Part shown: in pieces, positions 1-7,486 of the stretch
Numbering within the stretch: the stretch's first letter is position 1
Layout: each line of letters opens with the position of its first letter
Source: Endobugula sp047636495
GTDB taxonomy: Bacteria > Pseudomonadota > Gammaproteobacteria > Pseudomonadales > Cellvibrionaceae
DNA length: 26,001 bases
Reading direction: 5' to 3'
Assembly (NCBI GenBank): GCA_047636495.1
Contig: JBLILH010000036.1
Coordinates: 1-26,001 of the forward strand
Notes under the pieces: model-generated
Seen by the model: only the letters and a program-made list of their open reading frames with translations
Told to the model about the DNA's origin: nothing
The model's database searches: none
Position numbers and translations under genes: made by a program

Positions 1-838
1 AAAATCATAAATTCCTACAGAGAAATCCCATTTACCAAGTTGCCGTTATAAGGTGCTGATAAGATGACGACGGGAAATTGACCGAAAAGCAGGTGTTCTT
101 AAGATAGGATATTGGGAAATAACAACAAATGGCCCTTCCTTATTCAAAAGTATCAAAAAGGTGACCCTATCGGAGTAGCGGAAATGAACGTACTAACGCG
201 CATTGTTGATGACTGGCGCGTGCGTTTTGCAAGCGTTAGCTAATTTATGCAGCAATCAAATCAAGTAATCGCCAGACAGGCCAACATTGAAGAGAATTGT
301 ACGGGCCGCTTTTGGGGCAGGAATTTGCTCCTGCAATTCCGGCATTTCCCACATCCATGTGGGTCGGGGTCGATTCAAATCCCAGCCATTACTGACCGAA
401 TAAGCCCTACTCACAGCGATGGCTTACGTTGACTTAAACCCTATTCGTGCAAAAATGGCGGATACCCCCGAGCAATCGAAACACACCAGCATCAAAGAAC
501 GCATTAAGCCAAGCTTTAGTTTAGCCACTGCATTGGCAAACAACCCTGATTTCAACCCATACTATATTCAACGATTTTCCGTTAAGCCTCTTGCGTCTCT
601 CGAAGGCAATGTAAAATATCACAAGCAAAACGGTGTGTTATTCAGCCACAAGGATTACCTTACCCTTGTCGATACAATCGGCCGTATCCAGCGCCAAGAC
701 AAGCGCGGCTTTATCCCCGAGACATTCCTTCCAATATTGCAACGCCTTGCGATTGATGCCGACGAATGGATTGAAAACACGCAGAAATTTGAAACGATTT
801 TTTATAAAAAATTCAATTACTCACGTAAAACGGTGTAA
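1..838 (+). pseudogene. Degraded RAYT/IS200-type (Y1_Tnp) transposase, 5' end outside or lost
   Basis: The C-terminal part, from the ATG at 419, reads MAYVDLNPIRAKMADTPEQS, which is characteristic of a Y1-transposase-like (REP-associated tyrosine transposase) family. Upstream, the frame of positions 121-310 gives WPFLIQKYQKGDPI, then WRVRF, a stop at 241-243 where the family has Trp of SWFM, then IARQANIEENCTGRFW. The expected next stretch, GRFKSQPLLTE-ALLTA, resumes in another frame from about 367, with a further stop at 401-403. Between the two halves sits a foreign palindromic insertion of about 50 bp. Before position 100 the coding match is weak and shifted again. At least two frameshifts and two nonsense codons make this a dead gene. 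Family assignment comes from remembered motifs; the catalytic HUH motif is not visible in the window. Confidence 0.75.
317..366. repeat. Small double-hairpin REP-like element inserted in the transposase pseudogene
   Basis: Two inverted repeats lie side by side: GCAGGA/TCCTGC (317-322 and 329-334) and the perfect CCCACAT-CC-ATGTGGG (348-363). The surrounding coding sequence matches the transposase family on both sides, so this segment is an insertion that breaks FW-GRFKSQ. A related, more diverged copy with the same GCTCCTGC block and an ACAT-tc-ATGT hairpin lies at 9813-9882. That points to a dispersed short palindromic repeat family. Confidence 0.6.
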
Positions 839-1021
839 CGGCTTCCTGAAGACAAACTTGCTTGTTGTAACTTCTCAATCGCAGTGCTTGCTCGCCTGAA
901 TTTTTGGTTTTAGGTGAGCTATCCGCTCTTTTCGGTAATGTCTCTATATTTTTGAAGAATGAAGTGAATGGGTAAACATTCAGCTTAGTCTTTGCGAGAG
1001 TTTTTTATTGGTGGGTGTCCT

Positions 1022-1321
1022 CAGTGTCATGCTCTCAGTGTTTATGCTAGTTATCATCAATTGACAGGCTTGGCTGTTGATAACTTAGTTAATTTAACAA
1101 AACTGTATGTGGCCTATAACCAATTGCAGCAGTTAAATGTAAGCAACTTATCTAACCTTATTGACTTTGCGGTATGGAGTAATCAGCTAACAGCACTAGA
1201 CGTATCTGCATTGACTAATTTGGTGTCCTTGAATATCAGCAATAATATTACGGCATAAGACGTATCGACATTGATTAACTTAGAAAAATTATGGACGTAC
1301 AATAACTCTATCGTTAATTAA
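1022..1321 (+). pseudogene. Leucine-rich-repeat protein remnant with a nonsense mutation
   Basis: One frame encodes about four to five leucine-rich repeats of 21-22 residues of the type NQLTALDVSALTNLVSLNIS, as in bacterial internalin-like or exported LRR proteins. The frame is stopped at 1256-1258 by TAA. The context ITA-stop-DVSTL, compared with the preceding TALDVSAL, shows that a TTA or CTA leucine codon became TAA by one or two substitutions. The repeat continues in the same frame to the next stop at 1319-1321. No signal peptide or convincing start is visible: the ATG at 992 precedes non-LRR sequence. I read this as a truncated fragment of a larger gene, not a functional small protein. 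Confidence 0.65.
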
Positions 1322-1360
1322 CGCTAGGGTTATTGCGATTGCAGTCAAAGGGGTCCAATC

Positions 1361-1380
1361 AAAAGGGTCGCAGCCCTTTT
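1361..1380. terminator. Hairpin AAAAGGG-CCCTTTT, possible terminator
   Basis: A perfect 7-bp inverted repeat, AAAAGGG/CCCTTTT, encloses a 6-base loop. The T-run is short (four bases) and partly within the stem. It lies between the LRR remnant (plus strand) and the 3' end of the exported-protein gene (minus strand), so it could act for either. Function is inferred only from structure. Confidence 0.35.
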
Positions 1381-1546
1381 AATGCTAGTGAAATAAAGTT
1401 TTGGATTTCTTTGCATCGTTTCTTCCTTGAAGTCGATTATATTGAATGATTTTCTTGCCACAGCTTGTAGGAGGAAAAAAAGAGCTTTGACCTCTTTGAT
1501 TTCAGAAATTTAGTTAGGGCATTTTATTATAAATATTTCTGTACAA

Positions 1547-2425
1547 TTAAAACTCATCTGGATCTTCAATGTCTTCTCCATTTAGAAACAAAAAAATGAA
1601 TATATTATCAATATTTTCCTGGGGAAGAACATGTTGTAAAGCATTATTTGCTTGAAATTGAAACCTGTGATTACCAGCCAGATTTATCCATGGCAATTGA
1701 TCCCAGGGGGGGGTAGGTCTATTATCCTGTACAAAACCAAATATATCTACTCGGCCTGGAATAAAACTTTCTGCAAACGGGAACATTTCATCAAGGTAGT
1801 TGTATGCAAAAAAGCTACCCATGCAAGTAACCGCGCAATTAGCCACAGTTTTAGCGTATTCATGGTTTATAATAAATGAAGCGCTACGTGCGGCAATCCT
1901 GTAATTTTGGTGCAATACATCACCTCCAATTTTTGCAAAAGGCCTTATCCCTCCATGCCTAAGAAAGTGATACCAGCCATAAAAAGCCATCGGGCCTGAA
2001 AAGCTTGGGGGATTCTGAGGGCGGTGAATGTTGACTATATCTGGCTCGAATAGCTCACCAAAATACCCTGGTACAAGTGTACTAGACAATGGAGAAGAAA
2101 TAATTTCTTCTAAAACGGAAATAGTTGAATGATGGTTTAATAATATTTGACCATAAACTTTTCCAGAAGATACACAAGGAGTGCTGTTGAAAAAGTTATT
2201 ATATATAGTGTCGCGCTGGGTACATTGATCACCGCTGTCAAAATAGAAATCTGGTAGTAAAGAAGGGCTATCAATGCTGGGGACATTCCTCATCTCTGCC
2301 AAACTGGCCACACAATACATCAGCGAAAGCAATCCAAAGAGGTAGCGTGGAAGCAACACTCTGGAAACAGTAGCAGGCCTTTGATGGCTAACAGCTTTTC
2401 TTTTAATGCTCCATAGTCGTCTCAT
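1547..2425 (-). CDS. Hypothetical exported protein, 292 aa
   Basis: I do not recognise this protein. The start at 2425 is supported by GGAG about nine bases upstream (ATGGAGCCTGACAA before the ATG). The N-terminus has basic residues (MRRLWSIKRK), then around residues 24-43 a hydrophobic stretch (RVLLPRYLFGLLSLMYCVAS), then SLAEM, which fits a Sec signal peptide with cleavage near Ala-Glu. The mature part is rich in aromatic residues and Pro, has several Cys (including the CAVTC pair near residue 200), and ends in an acidic tail (GEDIEDPDEF). The gene is AT-richer than the housekeeping genes further along and stands alone among pseudogenes, which suggests acquired DNA. No enzymatic motif is evident. 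The reading frame is uninterrupted, so it may be functional. Confidence 0.6.
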   Translation of the reverse strand: MRRLWSIKRKAVSHQRPATVSRVLLPRYLFGLLSLMYCVASLAEMRNVPSIDSPSLLPDFYFDSGDQCTQRDTIYNNFFNSTPCVSSGKVYGQILLNHHSTISVLEEIISSPLSSTLVPGYFGELFEPDIVNIHRPQNPPSFSGPMAFYGWYHFLRHGGIRPFAKIGGDVLHQNYRIAARSASFIINHEYAKTVANCAVTCMGSFFAYNYLDEMFPFAESFIPGRVDIFGFVQDNRPTPPWDQLPWINLAGNHRFQFQANNALQHVLPQENIDNIFIFLFLNGEDIEDPDEF

Positions 2426-2458
2426 TTGTCAGGCTCCATTTCGTTATGCTAATTTTTA

Positions 2459-2488
2459 GCCCCTAACGCCAGTGAAATAAGTAGGGGC
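2459..2488. repeat. Inverted repeat GCCCCTA / TAGGGGC upstream of the exported-protein gene
   Basis: Perfect 7-bp arms at 2459-2465 and 2482-2488 flank a 16-base loop. The loop contains GCCAGTGAAATAA, which recurs as GCTAGTGAAATAA at 1384-1396 on the other side of the gene at 1547-2425. The structure lies about 35 bp upstream of that gene's start, so it could be regulatory, a terminator of the AbiGi remnant, or an element border. No choice can be made by eye. Confidence 0.3.
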
Positions 2489-2544
2489 AGATACAACCTT
2501 TATTCATAAAATCACTACTATGGGTAATAGTGTCGTTTTTGACT

Positions 2545-3177
2545 CTACTTATTTAATACTTTTAAATCATTTAATGAGTTCGCTCACATTTTTTCGGTAA
2601 TAAAATCTACAATACTTAAGGTGTCATTCTCATTTTTTATAAAAATATATTGAATATCTGAAGGATATAACTCCAACGCATATTCCCCTATCTTTTATTT
2701 TATCAATTGAATTTACTATAGGAGGAACATGCCTCCACTCACTTTCTTGATAGAATTATTTTTCTACAATCCCCCCCCCCCACTAATAACCATTTTTTTC
2801 GGCCGTAGGCTTTATTAAATACCATATTTTATATGCCATGTCACCTCCTTCTTTTGAGGGAGCCTGCAATAGTTCAACGGCTAGTTTTTGTATGTCCCCT
2901 TCAGCTGGACTATAAAACACAGGATTAAGCGTGTTTTTTTTCCCCATTCTTTTGTTAGTCCTAAGCCATAATCACCATAAAAATCTGTATGGTCAGATAT
3001 TCTGGATAACGGTATATCGCAAAAAAAGACATAGGAAATGCAATATGCCTAGCATCAGCACCATGCTAGCCAATATCTTCAAGACAGTATCTAGGGTATA
3101 TACCGTTTTTCAGGATCAGTTTCAGTACATCCACGAACTTAGTGAAGTGTAAAAAGGTTTTCTGATTTAGGTTTCAT
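2545..3177 (-). pseudogene. Shattered AbiGi-family abortive-infection (antitoxin) gene
   Basis: Reading the minus strand and switching frames recovers one continuous protein similarity: MKPKSENLF; KFVDVLKLILKNGIYPRYCL; EDIG-stop-HGADARHIAFPM; CDIPLSRISDHTDFYGDYGL; GLTKEWG; LNPVFYSPAEGDIQKLAVEL; FYQESEWRHVPPIVNS; PSDIQYIFIKNENDTLSIVD; FITEKM. This block order is what I recall for the AbiGi antitoxin family of abortive phage resistance. At least four frameshifts are needed, several at homopolymers (a T7, an A8 and an 11-base C run on the plus strand), plus three or four nonsense codons, including TAG in place of Trp after EDIG. No partner toxin gene is visible. The start is the ATG at 3177 and the last frame stops at 2545-2547. 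Confidence 0.7.
2771..2781. repeat. Homopolymer run of 11 C
   Basis: Eleven consecutive C on the plus strand lie inside the AbiGi remnant, just after a TAG stop in the minus-strand frame. Such tracts slip easily. In a live gene this would suggest phase variation, but here the gene carries several other lesions, so it is more likely part of the decay or a sequencing-prone site. Confidence 0.8.
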
Positions 3178-3475
3178 TTTATCTTGAAAATTATTTTGTT
3201 CTAACATTATATTGATGTCAATCTAACACACAAAAACACATCACCTCAACGCGTTACACACGCCGCCCGAACATATATCCCAAAAAAATGAATAAGGTGA
3301 CAAGCCACTTATTTTTAGCTGTTCTCAAGAGCGGCAGAATATAACAATATAAGTAAAACTAAAAAACCGTCACCCCACATAAAACCAGCACTTAAATACG
3401 GCGATTCTACATAGAAGTAAAAATAGAAAAATGAAGGTTATGGCGGGTGTAATACAAATTTACAGGCAACGTAGA
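3178..3475. other. AT-rich intergenic stretch, no convincing gene
   Basis: No supported gene. On the minus strand, two adjacent frames together read like a single membrane-spanning segment (ATG at 3378-3380, WGDGFLVLLILLYSAAL, then after a frame change KNKWLVTLFIFLGYMFGRRV). This could be the ghost of a small membrane protein, but it needs a frameshift and has no recognisable family. Confidence 0.3.
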
Positions 3476-3500
3476 TACCGGATCAAGTCCGGCATGACGG
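3476..3500. repeat. REP-like palindrome (ATaCCGG...CCGGcAT) heading the tandem array
   Basis: ATACCGG-atcaagt-CCGGCAT is an imperfect palindrome of the same family as those at 10008-10026 and 20652-20684. Its right arm runs directly into the first unit of the 23-bp array, and the shared GGCATGACGG suggests that the array grew out of this element. Confidence 0.6.
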
Positions 3501-4126
3501 TAAGATAAAGCGAGGCATGACGGTAAGATAAAGCGAGGCATGACGGTAAGATAAACGAGGCATGACGGTAAGATAAAGCGAGGCATGACGGTAAGATAAA
3601 GCGGGACATGACGGTGATATAAAGCGGGACATGACGGTGAGATAAAGCGGGACATGACGGTGAGATAAAACGGGACATGACGGTGAGATAAAGCGGGGCA
3701 TGACGATAAGATTAAGCGGGGCATGACGATAAGATTAAGCGGGGCATGACGGTAAGATAAGACATGGCATGACGGTGAGATAAAACGGGACATGACGGTG
3801 AGATAAAGCGAGGCATGACGGTGAGATAAAGCGGGGCATGACGATAAGATTAAGCGGGGCATGACGATAAGATTAAGCGGGGCATGACGGTAAGATAAGA
3901 CATGGAATGACGGTGAGATAAAACGGGACATGACGGTGAGATAAAGCGAGGCATGACGGTGAGATAAAGCGGGGCATGACGATAAGATTAAGCGAGGCAT
4001 GACGGTGAGATAAAGCGGGACATGACGGTGAGATAAAGCGGGACATGACGGTGAGATAAAACGAGGCATGACGGTGAGATAAAGCGGGGCATGACGGTAA
4101 GATAAGACATGGCATGACGGTGAGAT
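3494..4126. repeat. 28-unit tandem array, 23-bp period
   Basis: ATGACG recurs at 28 positions from 3494 to 4114. Every spacing is exactly 23 bp except one of 22 bp (between 3540 and 3562). The typical unit is ATGACGGTGAGATAAAGCGG followed by three variable bases ending in C, with variants (GATAAGATTAAG; GGTAAGATAAGACATGG). Units 10-15 (3700-3837) and 16-21 (3838-3975) are a 138-bp duplication differing at only one base (3768 C against 3906 A). The units contain no stop on the minus strand, so several long but meaningless reading frames exist there. The last, partial unit abuts and overlaps the hutH stop codon (complement of 4126-4128). Confidence 0.95.
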
Positions 4127-5646
4127 CAACTCACCATCACATCCACAACCATCGCTCTAAAAACTCCCTCCCTAATCAAGTCACAAATGGCATTAATGTC
4201 CGGTGAAAAATAACGGTCTTGATCGTAAAAGCTTACGCTGTTACGCACGATGTTATAGCCTTCTTCTACTTTGGCTGATGAGATGAGTGGGCGTCTAAAG
4301 TCCATGCCTTGTGCGGCGGCTAATAATTCGATGGCGATGATGCCACGGGTATTTTCGGCCATGTCGGCTAGGCGTCGTCCGGCAAAGGTTGCCATAGACA
4401 CATGGTCTTCTTGGTTGGCCGAGGTGGGTAGGCTGTCTACCGATGCGGGATGCGCGAGGGATTTATTTTCGGATGCCAATGCCGCCGAGGTGACTTGCGC
4501 CAACATAAAGCCAGAATTAACACCGCCGTTGTCGACTAAAAACGGGGGCAGTTTGCTTAGGCTGCTATCAATTAATAAGGCCATGCGGCGCTCCGACAAT
4601 GCGCCGATTTCGGCGATGGCTAGCGCTAAGTTATCGGCGGCTAAGGCGACGGGTTCGGCATGAAAATTTCCGCCAGAAATAATATCGTCGCCAAAAATTA
4701 AGGGGTTATCGGTCACGCCGTTGGCCTCAACTAATAGGGTGTCGGCGGTGTTGCGAATTTGGTTTAAGCACGCGCCCATAACTTGTGGTTGGCAACGTAA
4801 GGAGTAGGGGTCTTGGACTTTTTCGCAGCCTTGATGAGATTCACTAAAGGCTGAACTCTCGTCTAATAGGTCGCGATACACTGCGGCCATATCTATTTGC
4901 CCTTGCTGGCCACGGGCTTCGTGGATGCGGGCATCGAAGGGTGAGCGGCTACCTAATGCGGCTTCTACACTCATTGCGCCCGCAACGGTGGCGGCGGCGA
5001 GGGCGTCTTCGGCATGAAATAAGCCCTCTAGCGCAAAGGCAGTGGATGCCTGTGTGCCGTTCAGTAGCGCTAAACCTTCTTTGGGTGCAAAGGTAATAAT
5101 GGGCACCTTGGCGATAGCCATGCCTTCTGCGCCGGTAATAATTTCGCCTTGGTAACGCACATGCCCTTCGCCCAATAGTGGCAGGCTCATATGCGCTAGT
5201 GGTGCTAAATCGCCACTAGCACCGACAGAGCCTTTTTTGGGCACGCAAGGGTAAACTTCGGCATTGATTAGGCTCATTAGCGCTTCGATCACCGATAAGC
5301 GAATACCCGAATAACCCCGCGCGAGTGAGTTGATTTTTAACACGGTCATTAGGCGTACGGTAGCGTCATCCATTAATGCGCCAATGCCTGCGGCATGGGA
5401 TAACACGATAGAACGTTGCAATAAGGTGAGTTCGTCTTCTTTAATGCGGGTGTTGGCCAGTAAGCCAAAGCCGGTATTAATACCGTACACCACACGGCCT
5501 TCGTCTAACACTTTTTGGACTATTTTGGCCGAGGCAATAATGTTGTCTTTTGCGTCTTCTGCCAGAGTCAGCTTAATAGGTGAGCGGTTAATGTCGCGCA
5601 GTTGGCGTAGGCTTAATTTGCCGGGTTGTATTGTAATATGGTTCAT
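4126..5646 (-). CDS. hutH: Histidine ammonia-lyase
   Basis: First step of histidine degradation in the cytoplasm: it eliminates ammonia from L-histidine to give trans-urocanate. The 506-aa length is normal for the family. The Ala-Ser-Gly triad that cyclises into the MIO cofactor is at residues 143-145 (GSVGASGDLAPLAHM), and YGINTGFG at 54-61 holds the conserved active-site Tyr. The C-terminal QDRYFSPDI motif is also typical. The start ATG (5644-5646) overlaps the hutU stop in TAATG, so translation is probably coupled to hutU. It is the last gene of the minus-strand hutC-hutU-hutH group, so it should share HutC control. Its TGA stop lies at the junction with the 23-bp tandem array, and no ordinary terminator is seen downstream. 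Confidence 0.97.
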   Translation of the reverse strand: MNHITIQPGKLSLRQLRDINRSPIKLTLAEDAKDNIIASAKIVQKVLDEGRVVYGINTGFGLLANTRIKEDELTLLQRSIVLSHAAGIGALMDDATVRLMTVLKINSLARGYSGIRLSVIEALMSLINAEVYPCVPKKGSVGASGDLAPLAHMSLPLLGEGHVRYQGEIITGAEGMAIAKVPIITFAPKEGLALLNGTQASTAFALEGLFHAEDALAAATVAGAMSVEAALGSRSPFDARIHEARGQQGQIDMAAVYRDLLDESSAFSESHQGCEKVQDPYSLRCQPQVMGACLNQIRNTADTLLVEANGVTDNPLIFGDDIISGGNFHAEPVALAADNLALAIAEIGALSERRMALLIDSSLSKLPPFLVDNGGVNSGFMLAQVTSAALASENKSLAHPASVDSLPTSANQEDHVSMATFAGRRLADMAENTRGIIAIELLAAAQGMDFRRPLISSAKVEEGYNIVRNSVSFYDQDRYFSPDINAICDLIREGVFRAMVVDVMVS

Positions 5647-7403
5647 TATTTCTTCTCCGCAGTAGAATTGATCGCAGCATTAGTGGAGGTAATCATCGGT
5701 AGATCCACGTGGTTTTCTTCGGCGCAGTTAATCGCAATATCGTAACCGGCATCGGCATGGCGCATGACGCCAGTCGCGGGGTCGTTCCATAGTACGCGGC
5801 CCACGCGTTTTGCTGCGGCTTCGGTACCATCACATAAAATGACCACGCCCGAATGCTGGCTAAAGCCCATGCCGACACCGCCGCCATGATGTAAGCTCAC
5901 CCAAGTGGCACCACCGGCGGTACTTAATAATGCGTTGAGTAGTGGCCAGTCGGATACGGCATCCGAGCCATCTAGCATCGCTTCGGTTTCGCGGTTGGGG
6001 CTGGCGACAGAGCCAGAATCTAAATGGTCGCGTCCGATAATAACGGGTGCGCTGAGCTCGCCGGTGTTGACCATTTCGTTAAAGGCCAGTGCGATGCGGG
6101 CGCGGTCTTTTAGGCCAATCCAGCAGATGCGTGCAGGCAAGCCTTGGAACTGAATACGCTCACGCGCCATAGTTAACCACTGGTGTAAATGTGGGTTATC
6201 GGGGATGAGTTCTTTGACTTTTTGATCGGTTTTATAAATGTCTTCGGGGTCGCCCGACAGTGCAACCCAGCGAAACGGCCCAATGCCTTCACAAAATAAG
6301 GGGCGAATATACGCGGGGACAAAACCAGGAAAATCAAAGGCATTGTCAACGCCTTCTTCTAAGGCCACTTGGCGAATATTATTACCGTAATCAAGGGTTG
6401 CTGCACCGCGTGTTTGCAGTGTGAGCATGGCTTGAACGTGTACCGCCATAGATTTTTTAGCGGCACTGATCACGGCTTTTTCGTCATGTTGGCGAGTGCT
6501 TACTGCCTGCTCAACCGTCCAACCTTGGGGTAGGTAACCATTCAGCGGGTCGTGTGCCGATGTTTGATCGGTGACGACGTCGGGGGTGATATTGCGCGCG
6601 ACGAGTTCGCTAAAAATATCGGCCGCATTGCCTAATAAGCCTACCGACACGTGGGTGTTTTCTTGTTTGGCTTGCTCAACCATCGCCAGTGCTTCATCTA
6701 GCGTGTATGCTTTTTTATCCACGTAGCGGGTGCTTAAGCGGAAGTCGATGCGCGTCTCGTCACACTCGACGGCAATCATCGAAAAGCCTGCCATGGTGGC
6801 GGCTAAGGGTTGTGCGCCACCCATGCCGCCTAAGCCGCCGGTTAATACCCATTTGCCGGTGGCGTCGCCGTTAAAATGTTGTTTTGCAATAGCCACAAAG
6901 GTTTCGTAGGTGCCTTGCACAATGCCTTGGCTGCCAATATAAATCCAGCTGCCTGCGGTCATTTGGCCGTACATGGCCAAGCCTTTTTTATCGAGCTCGT
7001 TAAAGTGTTCCCAGTTGGCCCAGTGGGGGACAAGGTTCGAATTGGCGATTAATACGCGGGGCGAATCGGCGTGGGTTTTGAAGACGCCCACGGGTTTACC
7101 CGATTGGACTAATAAGGTTTCGTCATCTTCTAAACGCTTGAGCACTTCGACTATTTTGTCATAGCACGCCCAGTTACGCGCCGCACGCCCAATGCCGCCA
7201 TACACGACTAAGTCTTCTGGTCGTTCGGCCACTTCGGGGTCAAGGTTGTTCATTAGCATGCGCATGGCGGCTTCGGTTTGCCAGCTTTTACACTGTAATG
7301 TGTTGCCGCGAGGGGCGGTAATCAGTCTGCCGCTATCATGTCGATCCTTGTTGATATCCTTGTTGATATCGTTGCTTAAATTACTGTTCATATCGTTGTT
7401 CAT
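5646..7403 (-). CDS. hutU: Urocanate hydratase
   Basis: Second step of histidine degradation: it adds water to urocanate to form imidazolonepropionate, using tightly bound NAD+ as an electrophile. Family hallmarks are clear: YGGIGRAARNW at residues 68-78, the glycine-rich GGLGGMGGAQPLAATMAG from 189, and the signature DQTSAHDPLNGY from 279. At 585 aa it is slightly longer than usual, because the N-terminus (residues 1-25, MNNDMNSNLSNDINKDINKD...) is an Asn/Asp-rich extension built partly from a 12-bp tandem repeat. The ATG at 7403 has only a weak AGG upstream, and an ATG four codons later is also possible. It lies 83 bp downstream of hutC and overlaps hutH by one base. Confidence 0.97.
   Translation of the reverse strand: MNNDMNSNLSNDINKDINKDRHDSGRLITAPRGNTLQCKSWQTEAAMRMLMNNLDPEVAERPEDLVVYGGIGRAARNWACYDKIVEVLKRLEDDETLLVQSGKPVGVFKTHADSPRVLIANSNLVPHWANWEHFNELDKKGLAMYGQMTAGSWIYIGSQGIVQGTYETFVAIAKQHFNGDATGKWVLTGGLGGMGGAQPLAATMAGFSMIAVECDETRIDFRLSTRYVDKKAYTLDEALAMVEQAKQENTHVSVGLLGNAADIFSELVARNITPDVVTDQTSAHDPLNGYLPQGWTVEQAVSTRQHDEKAVISAAKKSMAVHVQAMLTLQTRGAATLDYGNNIRQVALEEGVDNAFDFPGFVPAYIRPLFCEGIGPFRWVALSGDPEDIYKTDQKVKELIPDNPHLHQWLTMARERIQFQGLPARICWIGLKDRARIALAFNEMVNTGELSAPVIIGRDHLDSGSVASPNRETEAMLDGSDAVSDWPLLNALLSTAGGATWVSLHHGGGVGMGFSQHSGVVILCDGTEAAAKRVGRVLWNDPATGVMRHADAGYDIAINCAEENHVDLPMITSTNAAINSTAEKK
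7346..7369. repeat. 12-bp in-frame tandem duplication in the hutU N-terminus
   Basis: CCTTGTTGATAT occurs twice in a row on the plus strand and encodes NDINKDINKD on the minus strand. The unit is a multiple of three, so the frame is kept. It accounts for part of the non-conserved N-terminal extension of urocanate hydratase. Confidence 0.8.
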
Positions 7404-7486
7404 GCTAGTACCTGCGATAAGTGGAATAGGGTTCGCGACCTGCGTGCGTATTGTTTGCTCTATGGTTGGCTACTCTATGGTTTGTT

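Noticed and set aside
2931..3152. 73-aa plus-strand reading frame
   Set aside because: It is the opposite strand of the AbiGi remnant, with low-complexity composition and no start signal.
3494..4126. CRISPR array
   Set aside because: The units are contiguous with no unique spacers, the period is too short, and no cas genes are present.
3407..4129. Long minus-strand reading frames (240, 72, 72 and 80 aa) with a 23-residue repeat
   Set aside because: They arise because the 23-bp unit has no stop on that strand and its length is not a multiple of three, so all frames stay open. The longest starts at TTG over the hutH stop and has no ribosome-binding site or family.
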